Below are positions 51,779 to 60,755 of a stretch of DNA of 64,000 nucleotides, in pieces. Position numbers and translations under genes: made by a program. Source of the DNA: Pseudomonas sp. URIL14HWK12:I12 (GTDB taxonomy: Bacteria; Pseudomonadota; Gammaproteobacteria; Pseudomonadales; Pseudomonadaceae); assembly GCF_003097135.1 (NCBI RefSeq), contig NZ_QEQL01000004.1:310001-374000 (forward strand), in the 5' to 3' direction. The notes beneath the pieces were generated by a model. That model made no database searches, had not been told where the DNA came from, and saw nothing but the letters and a program-made list of their open reading frames with translations. Position 1 is the first letter of the stretch. Each line of letters opens with the position of its first letter.

Positions 51779-54037
51779 TCAGATGCGCCGAGAGGCGTAG
51801 CGCTTGAGCATGCTGGGCACGTCAAGGATCAGCGCGATGCGGCCATCGCCAGTGATGGTGGCGCCGGACATGCCCGGGGTGCCTTGCAGCATCTTGCCCA
51901 GAGGCTTGATGACCACTTCTTCCTGGCCCACCAGTTGGTCGACCACAAAGCCAATGCGCTGGGTGCCGACCGAGAGGATTACCACGTGGCCCTCGCGCTG
52001 CTCGTCTTCGGCAATGCCGTCGTGTACCAGCCAACGCTTGAGGTAGAACAGCGGGAGCGCCTTGTCACGCACGATGACCACCTCCTGGCCGTCGACCACA
52101 TTGGTGCGCGACAGGTCCAGGTGGAAGATCTCGTTCACGCTCACCAGCGGGAAGGCGAATGCCTGGTCGCCCAGCATTACCATCAGCGTCGGCATGATCG
52201 CCAGGGTCAGCGGCACCTTGATGATGATCTTCGAGCCCTGGCCCTTGGCCGAGTGGATGTTGATCGAACCGTTGAGCTGGGCGATCTTGGTTTTCACCAC
52301 GTCCATGCCCACACCACGACCGGACACATCGGAGATTTCGGTCTTGGTAGAGAAGCCAGGGGCGAAGATCAGGTTGTAGCAGTCCGATTCGCTCAGGCGG
52401 TCGGCCGCGTCCTTGTCCATCAGGCCCTTTTCCACAGCCTTGGCACGCAGCACGTTAGGGTCCATGCCTTTGCCGTCGTCGGAGATCGACAGCAGGATAT
52501 GGTCGCCCTCCTGCTCGGCCGACAGCACCACCCGGCCACTGCGCACCTTACCGGACGCTTCACGCTCCTCGGGAGTTTCCACGCCGTGGTCACACGCATT
52601 GCGCACCAAGTGCACCAAGGGGTCGGCCAGTGCCTCGACCAGGTTTTTGTCCAGGTCGGTTTCTTCGCCCACCAGCTCCAGGTTGATTTCTTTCTTGAGC
52701 TGGCGTGCCAGGTCTCGCACCAGGCGCGGGAAGCGGCCGAAGACTTTCTTGATCGGTTGCATCCGGGTTTTCATCACCGCGGTCTGCAGGTCGGCGGTCA
52801 CCACGTCCAGGTTCGACACCGCCTTGGCCATGGCCTCGTCGCCGCTGTTGGCCCCCAACCGCACGAGGCGGTTACGCACCAACACCAGCTCGCCGACCAT
52901 GTTCATGATCTCGTCGAGGCGCGCAGTGTCCACACGCACGGTGGTTTCCGCTTCGCTGGCGGCCGGCTTGTCGCCCGCCGGTGCAGCGGCTCGGGCCGCC
53001 GGGGCCGGTGTGGGTGCGGCGGCCGCCGGTGCAGGCTTGGCAGCCGGTGCTGGCGTGGGCGCTGGCACGGGCTTGGCTGCAGGCGAAGGGCTGGCCACCG
53101 CTTCGGCCGCTGCCGCAGCAGGCGCGACGAACTTGCCCTTGCCATGCAGCTCATCGAGCAGGTTTTCGAATTCGTCGTCGGTGATCAGATCACCACCTTG
53201 TGCAGGTGCTGGGCTCGCGGCCGCCGCTGCGGGGGCTGCAGATGAAGCGGGTGCGGCATTCCCGGCAAGCTTGTCGGCGGCGAAGCTGCCTTTGCCATGC
53301 AACTGGTCGAGCAGCGCTTCGAACTCAGTGTCGGTGATTTCGTCACTGGAAGGCTCGGCACTGACCATCGGCGATGCGGCATCGGCAGGCAGTTTGTCAG
53401 CTGCGAATTGACCTTTGCCATGGAGCTGATCGAGCAGGGCTTCGAATTCGGAATCGGTAATCTCGTCGGCGGGTGTCTCGGCGCCTGAAGCAGCTTTGGG
53501 CTCGGCCGCAGCGTGCTCACTGTCGAGCGAGTGCAACAGGGCTTCGAATTCAGCATCGGAGATCTTATCCGAGGCAGCGGCCTGTACAGGCTCAGGCGCA
53601 GGCTCTGACGCTTGCGCAGAAGCGGGCTCTGGCTGGGGCGCGGCACCAGCGGGCTCTGCCAGCCGCGACAACGCCTGCAACAATTCCCGGCTGGCCGGGG
53701 TGATCTCGGATCGCTCGCGAACTTGGCCGAACATGCTGTTGACGGTATCCAGTGCCTCAAGCACTACGTCCATCAGCTCAGCGTCCACGCGGCGCTCACC
53801 CTTACGCAGGATGTCGAACACGTTTTCGGCAATATGGCAGCACTCAACCAACTCGTTGAGCTGCAGGAAGCCCGCGCCCCCCTTGACAGTATGGAAGCCG
53901 CGGAAAATAGCGTTCAGCAGGTCCGCATCGTCGGGCCGGCTCTCCAGCTCGACCAACTGCTCGGACAACTGCTCGAGGATCTCGCCGGCCTCTACCAGGA
54001 AATCCTGAAGGATTTCTTCATCGGCGCCGAAGCTCAT
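51779..54037 (-). CDS. cheA: Chemotaxis histidine kinase CheA with four linker docking repeats
   Basis: CheA phosphorylates CheY and CheB in response to chemoreceptors. The 752-residue product has an HPt domain with phosphohistidine H49 (FRGFHTVKGGAG). The linker (about 155-305) carries four copies of a motif like ITDSEFEALLDQLHGKG where E. coli CheA has its P2 domain. Then come the dimer/ATPase core (MNMVGELVLVRNRLVRLGAN, HLVRNACDHGVE, SISDDGKGMDPN, GRGVGMDVVKT) and a C-terminal CheW-like domain. A Pro/Ala-rich segment lies at about 305-360. It sits between cheZ and cheB. Confidence 0.97.
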   Translation of the reverse strand: MSFGADEEILQDFLVEAGEILEQLSEQLVELESRPDDADLLNAIFRGFHTVKGGAGFLQLNELVECCHIAENVFDILRKGERRVDAELMDVVLEALDTVNSMFGQVRERSEITPASRELLQALSRLAEPAGAAPQPEPASAQASEPAPEPVQAAASDKISDAEFEALLHSLDSEHAAAEPKAASGAETPADEITDSEFEALLDQLHGKGQFAADKLPADAASPMVSAEPSSDEITDTEFEALLDQLHGKGSFAADKLAGNAAPASSAAPAAAAASPAPAQGGDLITDDEFENLLDELHGKGKFVAPAAAAAEAVASPSPAAKPVPAPTPAPAAKPAPAAAAPTPAPAARAAAPAGDKPAASEAETTVRVDTARLDEIMNMVGELVLVRNRLVRLGANSGDEAMAKAVSNLDVVTADLQTAVMKTRMQPIKKVFGRFPRLVRDLARQLKKEINLELVGEETDLDKNLVEALADPLVHLVRNACDHGVETPEEREASGKVRSGRVVLSAEQEGDHILLSISDDGKGMDPNVLRAKAVEKGLMDKDAADRLSESDCYNLIFAPGFSTKTEISDVSGRGVGMDVVKTKIAQLNGSINIHSAKGQGSKIIIKVPLTLAIMPTLMVMLGDQAFAFPLVSVNEIFHLDLSRTNVVDGQEVVIVRDKALPLFYLKRWLVHDGIAEDEQREGHVVILSVGTQRIGFVVDQLVGQEEVVIKPLGKMLQGTPGMSGATITGDGRIALILDVPSMLKRYASRRI
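53129..53563 (-). repeat. Four repeated docking-like motifs within cheA
   Basis: In the cheA reading frame, D-x-EFEALL(D/H) units occur at residues 159-172, 193-217, 233-257 and 285-303. The second and third share SEFEALLDQLHGKG and FAADKL; the first is divergent (HSLDSEH) and the last reads DEFENLLDELHGKG. They are joined by Ala/Pro-rich spacers. Each predicts a short amphipathic helix. I infer binding sites for CheY or CheB in place of a folded P2 domain. Confidence 0.7.
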
Positions 54038-54125
54038 GTGGGTGCTCCCTGGAATTCTTTATGTACGGCCCGGCTGTGGTTTCAGATGAACCCGCCCTGC
54101 CCAGAACACCGTCGTTACCCTGGGC

Positions 54126-54914
54126 TCAGAAGCCCAGGCTCGACAGCAGGTCGTCAACGTCGTCCTGGCCGGATACCACGTCTTCACGCTTATCGGCATG
54201 AATCTGCGGACCTTCACCCCTATCGGGATATTTTTCCTTGTTTTTTTCGCGTTCCAGTTCGTCGCGGTCATGGCGAATGCCCGCAAAACGGTCGACCGAG
54301 CTGGCCATGAGCACCAGCTTGAGCAGGTTACTTTCAACTTCGGTGACAAGCCCGGTCACCCGTTTGATGACTTGGCCTGTGAGATCCTGGAAATCCTGCG
54401 CCAGCAGAATGTCGTTGAGCTTGCTCGACAGTGCCGTGGCTTCGGTCTCGCTGTGCGACAGAAAACCGTCTACGCGCTTGACCAGCTCCCGGAACTCGTC
54501 TGCACCCATCTCCTTGTGCATGAAACGCTGCCAATCAGCGCGCAGCGCCTTGGCCGAATCGCCCAACTCGTGAGCAACTGGCAGGCTTTGCTCGACCAGG
54601 TCCATGGTACGGTTGGCGGCTTGCTCGGTAAGGCGAACCACGTAGTCAAGGCGCTCAGTGGCGTCGGTGATCTGCGAGGCTTCGCTGGCATCGGAAAGCC
54701 GCGGGTCGATCTGAAAGCTGACGATGGCACTGTGCAGCTCCCTCGTCAGCCTGCCAACCTCCTGATACAGACCACGATCGCGGGCCTGGTTCAGTTCATG
54801 GATCAGTTCGACGGCATCGGCGAACTTTCCTTGTTCCAACCGTTCGACCAACTCATGGGCGTGTTTTTTCAGGGTGGACTCAAAGTCCCCCATCGATGAA
54901 TTCTTAGGCTCCAT
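54126..54914 (-). CDS. cheZ: Chemotaxis phosphatase CheZ
   Basis: CheZ dephosphorylates CheY-P. The 262-residue product is a long four-helix bundle protein with the catalytic motif LLAQDFQDLTGQVIKRV (Asp and Gln) in the middle and the C-terminal CheY-binding peptide DDVDDLLSSLGF. The start at 54912-54914 has a GGGGG site upstream. It lies 19 bases after cheY and 88 bases before cheA. Confidence 0.96.
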   Translation of the reverse strand: MEPKNSSMGDFESTLKKHAHELVERLEQGKFADAVELIHELNQARDRGLYQEVGRLTRELHSAIVSFQIDPRLSDASEASQITDATERLDYVVRLTEQAANRTMDLVEQSLPVAHELGDSAKALRADWQRFMHKEMGADEFRELVKRVDGFLSHSETEATALSSKLNDILLAQDFQDLTGQVIKRVTGLVTEVESNLLKLVLMASSVDRFAGIRHDRDELEREKNKEKYPDRGEGPQIHADKREDVVSGQDDVDDLLSSLGF

Positions 54915-54933
54915 GGTGCCCCCGTGGCGGAGT

Positions 54934-55308
54934 TCAGCTGTTGACGCGCTCGAAGATCTTTTCGATCTTTTCTTTCAGCACCTGAGCGGTGAAAGGCTTG
55001 ACCACATAGCCGTTGACGCCGGCCTGGGCCGCTTCGATGATCTGCTCCCGCTTGGCTTCGGCGGTTACCATGAGCACCGGCAACTGCTTGAGGCGGTCGT
55101 CGGCACGCACAGCGCGCAGTAGGTCGATACCGGTCATGCCAGGCATGTTCCAGTCGGTCACCAGAAAGTCGAAGCTGCCGCTTTGCAGCATCGGCAATGC
55201 AGTAACGCCATCGTCGGCTTCCGAGGTGTTGGTGAACCCCAAGTCGCGCAACAGGTTCTTGATGATCCGCCGCATCGTCGAAAAGTCGTCAACGATGAGG
55301 ATTTTCAT
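54934..55308 (-). CDS. cheY: Chemotaxis response regulator CheY
   Basis: CheY-P binds the flagellar switch and changes rotation. From the ATG at 55306-55308 ([20 protein letters not shown]) the product has 124 residues, with acidic DD at 7-8, phosphoacceptor D52 (LVTDWNMPG), threonine in VTAEAKR and the lysine in VVKPFT. The only strong ribosome site, GGAGG, lies 19 bases upstream and five bases before an in-frame TTG at 55318-55320, so initiation at TTG with four more residues (LDKN) is possible. A hairpin lies in the leader. Confidence 0.95.
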   Translation of the reverse strand: MKILIVDDFSTMRRIIKNLLRDLGFTNTSEADDGVTALPMLQSGSFDFLVTDWNMPGMTGIDLLRAVRADDRLKQLPVLMVTAEAKREQIIEAAQAGVNGYVVKPFTAQVLKEKIEKIFERVNS

Positions 55309-55343
55309 GTTCTTGTCCAAGTAGACCTCCAAGCAGTCCTAAA

Positions 55344-55366
55344 CGCGCCCAACCCCTTGGGGCGCG
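55344..55366 (-). promoter_or_regulatory. GC-rich hairpin in the cheY leader
   Basis: CGCGCCC, loop of nine, GGGCGCG: a perfect seven-base stem about 30-40 bases upstream of cheY, on the minus strand followed by TTTAGG. It could be a weak terminator for transcripts reading from fliA, or a structured leader. Function is inferred. Confidence 0.5.
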
Positions 55367-55475
55367 AGTCAATCGTTCCGGTATTACATACGCGACTGCC
55401 TGAGCAGCCAGTGGCGGGCGTGATATCACACAGCCACTGCCTTGATCCAGCAAATCATTTAAAACGTTACTTGCC

Positions 55476-56216
55476 TCAGCGTGCCCGCCACTCGCCCAGA
55501 CGGCTGCGCAAACGCGCTGCACACTGGCTATGCAACTGGCTGACACGGGATTCGCTGACCCCCAGCACTTCCCCAATTTCCTTGAGGTTGAGCTCCTCAT
55601 CGTAATAAAGCGACAACACCAGACGCTCACGCTCAGGTAGGTTCGCGATGGCCTCGGCAAGGGCTTTCTGGAAACGTTCGTCCTCCAGCCCCCGCGACGG
55701 CTCGCCGCTGATCGCACTCTCGTCATGAGCCCCTTCGTGTTCGCCTTCCTGCAGCAGGTCGTCGAAGCTGAACAAGCGGCTACCGAGGGTATCGTTGAGA
55801 ATCCCGTAGTATTCGTCCAGGCTCATCTTGAGTTCGGCAGCAACCTCGTGATCTTTAGCGTCGCGCCCTGTTCTTGCTTCAACGGCGCGTATCGCATCAC
55901 TGACCATACGGGTATTGCGGTGCACCGAACGCGGCGCCCAGTCACCTTTTCGCACCTCGTCGAGCATGGCGCCGCGAATGCGGATCCCGGCGTAGGTCTC
56001 GAAGCTGGCCCCCTTGGTCGAGTCATATTTGGTCGACACCTCCAGCAGGCCAATCATGCCGGCCTGTATCAGGTCTTCCACCTGCACACTGGCGGGCAAG
56101 CGCGCCAGCAAGTGGTAGGCGATGCGCTTGACCAAAGGCGCGTAGCGCTCGATCAGCTCATACTGCTGCGACTCACGTGACGCTTTGTTGTACATCCGGT
56201 ATCCGCTGGCACTCAT
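55476..56216 (-). CDS. fliA: Flagellar sigma factor FliA (sigma28)
   Basis: FliA directs RNA polymerase to class IV flagellar promoters such as that of flgM. From the ATG at 56214-56216, overlapping the fleN stop by four bases, it has 246 residues. Region 2 includes YAPLVKRIAYHLLARLP and GLLEVSTKYDSTKGASFETY, region 3 lies at about 85-150, and region 4 ends with LNLKEIGEVLGVSESRVSQL. A clear FliA promoter in this window lies upstream of flgM, whose product inhibits it. Confidence 0.97.
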   Translation of the reverse strand: MSASGYRMYNKASRESQQYELIERYAPLVKRIAYHLLARLPASVQVEDLIQAGMIGLLEVSTKYDSTKGASFETYAGIRIRGAMLDEVRKGDWAPRSVHRNTRMVSDAIRAVEARTGRDAKDHEVAAELKMSLDEYYGILNDTLGSRLFSFDDLLQEGEHEGAHDESAISGEPSRGLEDERFQKALAEAIANLPERERLVLSLYYDEELNLKEIGEVLGVSESRVSQLHSQCAARLRSRLGEWRAR

Positions 56217-57046
56217 GATACGGGCCCCGCACTGGTTTGCTGTACCAATCGTTCCACGAAGAACTCCAGATGCCCGCGAGGGTTCGCCGGCAGCGGCCAG
56301 CTGTCGACTTTCTGCGCGATAGCCTTGAAGGCCAGCGCGCACTTGGAGCGTGGGAACGCCTCATAGACCGCTCGCTGCTTCTGAACGGCCTTGCGAACCG
56401 TTTCGTCGTAGGGCACCGCGCCGACATACTGCAGCGCGACGTCCAGGAAACGGTCTGTGACCTTGGTCAGTTTAGCGAACAGGTTCCGCCCTTCCTGCGG
56501 GCTCTGGGCCATGTTGGCCAGCACCCGAAAACGGTTCATGCCGTAGTCGCGATTGAGCAGCTTGATCAGCGCATACGCATCGGTGATGGACGTGGGCTCG
56601 TCGCATACCACCAGCAGCACCTCCTGTGCAGCGCGCACGAAGCTGACCACTGAGTCGCCGATCCCGGCGGCGGTGTCGATCATCAGCACGTCGAGGTTGT
56701 CGCCGATCTCACTGAACGCCTGAATGAGCCCGGCATGCTGGGCTGGCGTCAGGTGCACCATGCTTTGGGTGCCGGAGGCTGCAGGCACGATACGGATGCC
56801 GCCAGGGCCTTGCAGGATCACGTCGCGCAGGTCGCAGCGGCCTTCGATCACGTCGGCCAAGGTGCGTTTGGGGGTCAGCCCGAGCAGCACATCGACGTTG
56901 GCCAGGCCCAGGTCGGCGTCCAGCAGCATGACCCTTCGGCCAAGCTCTGCCAGCGCCAGCGAGAGGTTCACTGACACGTTCGTTTTGCCGACGCCACCCT
57001 TGCCGCCGGTCACCGCGATCACCTGTACGGGATGCATGCTGCCCAT
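56213..57046 (-). CDS. fleN: Flagellar number regulator FleN (FlhG)
   Basis: FleN is a MinD-like ATPase that limits flagella to a few polar ones by antagonising FleQ. The 277-residue product starts MGSMHPVQVIAVTGGKGGVG; deviant Walker A KGGVGKT at 16-22, followed by RRVMLLDADLGLANVDVLLG and the switch region LMIDTAAGIGDSVVSFVRA. It lies between flhF and fliA, its usual place, and overlaps fliA by four bases. Confidence 0.96.
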   Translation of the reverse strand: MGSMHPVQVIAVTGGKGGVGKTNVSVNLSLALAELGRRVMLLDADLGLANVDVLLGLTPKRTLADVIEGRCDLRDVILQGPGGIRIVPAASGTQSMVHLTPAQHAGLIQAFSEIGDNLDVLMIDTAAGIGDSVVSFVRAAQEVLLVVCDEPTSITDAYALIKLLNRDYGMNRFRVLANMAQSPQEGRNLFAKLTKVTDRFLDVALQYVGAVPYDETVRKAVQKQRAVYEAFPRSKCALAFKAIAQKVDSWPLPANPRGHLEFFVERLVQQTSAGPVS

Positions 57047-57138
57047 TCGTTCTTTACCTTGTTACTTCAGACCGAGGCCACGCGATGCTGCCTTCAGGCA
57101 GCGCGCCGCGCAGGTAGATTGCAAAACGTTCAACACCT

Positions 57139-58479
57139 TCACCCTGCCCGCTTGCCGGAGCTGTGATACAGGTCTGCGAACATGTCGGCCATGGCCTCTT
57201 CGCTGGGTTCGTCCTGGATCTGGGCGCTGACGGCCCGGCTAACCAGCTGATGGCGCCGCGGCAGGTGAAGGTCGTCAGGAATGCGCGGGCCATCGGTCAG
57301 GTACGCCACGGGCAATTCTTGACTGATCGCCAGGCTCAGGACTTCGCCGAGGCTGGCGGTTTCATCGAGTTTGGTCAGGATGCAGCCGGCCAGGCCACAG
57401 CGCTTGTAGCTGTGGTAAGCGGCCTGCAGCACTTGTTTCTGGCTGGTGGTAGCCAGCACGAGGTAGTTGCGCGAGCGAATACCCCGGCCGGCCAGGCTCT
57501 CGAGTTGTAGCTTCAGAGCCGGGTCACTGGCCTGCAGGCCAGCGGTGTCGATCAGCACCACGCGCTTGCGCAGCAGCGGCTCCAGCGCCTGGGCAAGCGA
57601 CTGCCCAGGGTCGACGTGGGTCACCGGCACATTGAGGATGCGCCCCAGCGTTTTGAGTTGCTCCTGTGCCCCGATGCGAAAACTGTCCATGCTCACCAAT
57701 GCGATATTTTGCGCGCCGTATTTAAGCACATATCGCGCGGCAAGCTTTGCCAACGTCGTAGTCTTGCCCATGCCAGCCGGGCCGACCATGGCGATCACGC
57801 CGCCCTCTTCGAGCGGCTCGGCCTCCGGGGTCTGAATCATGCGTGCCAAGTGCGCCAGCAGCATCCGCCAGGCTTGGCGAGGCTCACTGTAATCGTTCAC
57901 CTGAGCGAGCAAGTCACGCGCCAGTGGGCCTGACAAGCCAATACGTTGCAGCCGGCGCCAGAGGTTGGCCTGCTCGGGGCGGCTACCTTGCAGCTGGCTC
58001 CAGGCGAGCGAACCCAATTGAACCTCGAGCAGTTCGCGCAGCCCGTTGAGCTCCTGGCGCATCGAATCGAACAGCGCTGGGTCGACACTCGGCGCGGCCG
58101 GCGCGGCTACGGCAGGCTGCGGCTTGCCGCCGCCGCGCAGTTGGTCTTCAAGGTTGGGCTCGATCAGCGGCTCTACAGCAGTCAAAGGCAGGCCGGCAAA
58201 CAATTGACGGTTACTGGTGCCGTCACTGTCCTGGCCACGGGTAGTCAGTTCAGCCTGAGCGGAGACGATGCGCGACTGGGTCTTGCGCAGCTCATTCTCC
58301 AGTTCCAGGTTGGGCTCGCGCGGCGCCAATGCCGAGAGTTTGTAATCGAGCGCAGCAGTGAGCTCTACGCCGCCGGCAATACGGCGGTTGCCAATGATCG
58401 CGGCGTCCGAACCCAGCTCGTCGCGAACCAGCTTCATCGCTTGACGCATGTCGGCGGCAAAAAAGCGCTTCACTTGCAT
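57139..58479 (-). CDS. flhF: Flagellar placement GTPase FlhF
   Basis: FlhF is an SRP-type GTPase that marks the pole for flagellar assembly. The 446-residue product has an N-terminal domain (MQVKRFFAADMRQAMKLVRD), a variable Pro/Ala middle, and the GTPase core with VGPAGMGKTTTLAKLAARYV, SMDSFRIGAQEQLKTLG, VLIDTAGLQ and CILTKLDETASLGEVLSL. It is followed by fleN and preceded by flhA. Confidence 0.97.
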   Translation of the reverse strand: MQVKRFFAADMRQAMKLVRDELGSDAAIIGNRRIAGGVELTAALDYKLSALAPREPNLELENELRKTQSRIVSAQAELTTRGQDSDGTSNRQLFAGLPLTAVEPLIEPNLEDQLRGGGKPQPAVAAPAAPSVDPALFDSMRQELNGLRELLEVQLGSLAWSQLQGSRPEQANLWRRLQRIGLSGPLARDLLAQVNDYSEPRQAWRMLLAHLARMIQTPEAEPLEEGGVIAMVGPAGMGKTTTLAKLAARYVLKYGAQNIALVSMDSFRIGAQEQLKTLGRILNVPVTHVDPGQSLAQALEPLLRKRVVLIDTAGLQASDPALKLQLESLAGRGIRSRNYLVLATTSQKQVLQAAYHSYKRCGLAGCILTKLDETASLGEVLSLAISQELPVAYLTDGPRIPDDLHLPRRHQLVSRAVSAQIQDEPSEEAMADMFADLYHSSGKRAG

Positions 58480-58490
58480 ACCCTGCTACC

Positions 58491-60614
58491 TCAGCCGTTA
58501 GGCCCTACTGTCGCCACGATTGTCACTTGTTTGTTGTCAGGGATTTCCTGATACGCCAGCACATGCAAGTTGGGCACTGCCAACCGGCCGAAGCGCGAGA
58601 GCATCGCCCGAACCGGGCCTGCAACCAGAAGGATCGCGGGCTGGCCAAGCATTTCCTGACGCTGCGACGCTTCGATCAACGAGCGCTGCAACCGTTCGGC
58701 CATACCAGGCTCCAGCAAAACGCCTTCTTCCTGACCCTGACCGGCCTTCTGCAAACTATTGAGCAATATCTGTTCCAACTTTGGTTCAAGTGTGATCACT
58801 GGCAGCTCGGACTCAGTACCCACGATACTTTGCACGATTGCGCGCGACAGCGCGGCCCGTACGTGCTGTACCAATGCGGCGGTATCTTGACTCCTGCTGG
58901 CGTTGTTCGCGATGGCCTCGGCGATCGTGCGGATGTCGCGCACCGGTACCTGCTCAGCCAACAACGCCTGCAACACCTTCAGCAACGCCGACAGCGAGAG
59001 CACGCCTGGCACCAGCTCCTCGGCCAGCTTCGGCGAAGCCTTGGCCAGCACCTGCAGCAGTTGCTGCACCTCTTCGTGCCCCAATAGCTCATGGGAGTGT
59101 TTCTGCAGGATCTGGTTCAAGTGCGTTGCCACTACAGTGCTAGCATCCACCACCGTATAGCCCAGCGACTGGGCCTGAGCCCGGTTACTCACCTCGATCC
59201 ATACCGCTTCCAGGCCGAACGCCGGGTCGCGGGCCTGGATGCCGTTGAGGTTGCCAAACACCTGGCCGGGGTTGATCGCCAGTTCTCGATCCGGGTAGAT
59301 CTCAGCCTCCGCCAGAATCACCCCCATCAGCGTGAGGCGGTAGGCACTCGGGGCCAGGTCCAGGTTGTCGCGTATGTGAACGGTAGGCATTAGAAAGCCC
59401 AGGTCCTGGGACAGCTTCTTGCGCACACCCTTGATCCGCGCCAGTAATTCGCCACCTTGGTTGCGATCCACCAGGGGAATGAGCCGGTAACCCACTTCCA
59501 GCCCGATCATGTCGATGGGCGTCACATCGTCCCAACCCAGCTCCTTGGTCTCGGCACTGCGCTGCGGCGAAGGCAGCGCTTCCTGCTGGCGCTGCAACTC
59601 GGTAGCGGCGACGACCTTGGCCTGATTCTGTTTTTTCCAGATCAGGTAGGCGCCGCCACCTGCCATCACTGCCAGGCTGAGGAAGGCGATGTGGGGCATG
59701 CCGGGCACCACCCCCATCACCAGCATCAGCGCAGCGGACACCGCCAGGGCCTTGGGCGAGTCGAACATCTGCCGGGTGATTTGCTTGCCCATGTCTTCCG
59801 ACCCGCTTGCCCGGGTCACCATGACGGCAGCCGAGGTCGACAGCAGCAACGACGGCAACTGGGCCACCAAGCCATCACCAATGGTGAGCAATGCGTAGGT
59901 CTTGCCTGCATCGGCGAAGCTCAAGCCATGCTGGAGCATACCGATAGCCATGCCGCCGATGAGGTTGATGAACAGGATCAACAAGCCGGCGACAGCGTCC
60001 CCCCGCACGAACTTGCTCGCACCGTCCATCGAACCGTAGAACTCGGCCTCCGCGGCCACCTCGGCGCGGCGGTGCTTGGCACCGGCCTGGTCGATCAAGC
60101 CGGCATTGAGGTCGGCGTCGATCGCCATTTGCTTACCGGGCATGGCGTCGAGTGTAAAACGCGCACTCACTTCGGAGATCCGCCCCGCACCCTTGGTGAC
60201 CACCACAAAGTTGATGATCATGAGAATGGCGAACACCACAGCACCGACAACGTAGTTACCGCCGATCACCACTTCGCCGAACGCCTGGATCACCTTGCCG
60301 GCCGCTTGGTGCCCCTCATGCCCGTGCAACATTACCACACGGGTAGATGCCACGTTCAGCGCCAGGCGCAACAGGGTCGCCACCAGCAGAATGGTCGGGA
60401 AAACCGCAAAATCCAGCGGCCGCAATGCGTACACGCTGACCAGCAGGACGACGATCGACAGTGCGATGTTGAAGGTGAAGAAGACGTCGAGCAGAAACGG
60501 GGGCACTGGCAGCGTCATCATGGCCAGCATGATGAGCAGCAGCAGTGGCACCCCCAGGTTGCCCCGGGCAAGGCCCCGTGCATTATTCAGAAGTTGCGTG
60601 CGATCCACCGCCAT
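58491..60614 (-). CDS. flhA: Flagellar export gate protein FlhA
   Basis: FlhA is the large export-gate component of the flagellar type III system. I choose the ATG at 60612-60614 (MAVDRTQLLNNARGLARGNL), nine bases after a GGGGA site, giving 707 residues; ATGs further upstream lack spacing. Eight membrane segments lie in residues about 20-330, with the conserved FHIPEP-type region here as GRISEVSARFTLDAMPGKQM. The cytoplasmic domain fills residues about 360-707. A sigma54 promoter lies 55 bases upstream. A bacteriocin gene, not flhB, precedes it. Confidence 0.97.
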   Translation of the reverse strand: MAVDRTQLLNNARGLARGNLGVPLLLLIMLAMMTLPVPPFLLDVFFTFNIALSIVVLLVSVYALRPLDFAVFPTILLVATLLRLALNVASTRVVMLHGHEGHQAAGKVIQAFGEVVIGGNYVVGAVVFAILMIINFVVVTKGAGRISEVSARFTLDAMPGKQMAIDADLNAGLIDQAGAKHRRAEVAAEAEFYGSMDGASKFVRGDAVAGLLILFINLIGGMAIGMLQHGLSFADAGKTYALLTIGDGLVAQLPSLLLSTSAAVMVTRASGSEDMGKQITRQMFDSPKALAVSAALMLVMGVVPGMPHIAFLSLAVMAGGGAYLIWKKQNQAKVVAATELQRQQEALPSPQRSAETKELGWDDVTPIDMIGLEVGYRLIPLVDRNQGGELLARIKGVRKKLSQDLGFLMPTVHIRDNLDLAPSAYRLTLMGVILAEAEIYPDRELAINPGQVFGNLNGIQARDPAFGLEAVWIEVSNRAQAQSLGYTVVDASTVVATHLNQILQKHSHELLGHEEVQQLLQVLAKASPKLAEELVPGVLSLSALLKVLQALLAEQVPVRDIRTIAEAIANNASRSQDTAALVQHVRAALSRAIVQSIVGTESELPVITLEPKLEQILLNSLQKAGQGQEEGVLLEPGMAERLQRSLIEASQRQEMLGQPAILLVAGPVRAMLSRFGRLAVPNLHVLAYQEIPDNKQVTIVATVGPNG

Positions 60615-60668
60615 GACGTTCATTCCCCAGCAAACTTTTGACGCGTTCAGCGTACGTGGTGGGTGCTT

Positions 60669-60684
60669 TGCAAGAAGCTTTCCA
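60669..60684 (-). promoter_or_regulatory. Sigma54 promoter of flhA
   Basis: The minus strand reads TGGAAAGCTTCTTGCA, with the GG and GC of the -24/-12 elements at correct spacing, 55 bases upstream of the flhA start codon. The predicted transcription start is near 60658. RpoN/FleQ control of flhA is known in Pseudomonas. Confidence 0.72.
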
Positions 60685-60695
60685 CTTTCAGACCG

Positions 60696-60711
60696 ACGCT
60701 TGATTAAGCGT
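60696..60711. promoter_or_regulatory. Palindrome upstream of the flhA promoter
   Basis: ACGCTTGATTAAGCGT is an inverted repeat (ACGCTT / AAGCGT) with a four-base centre, 12 bases upstream of the -24 element. Some FleQ sites lie close to the promoter, so it may be a FleQ site; it resembles the AT-centred FleQ motif only loosely. Confidence 0.45.
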
Positions 60712-60755
60712 ACGACCGCACAAACGTCATTGAATGCAGGCGGGCCCGACACGCG

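Noticed and set aside
55421..55446. Possible FliA promoter for cheY (minus strand TCAAGGC ... GATATC)
   Set aside because: The -10 part does not match GCCGATAA at the required spacing, unlike the clear flgM promoter.
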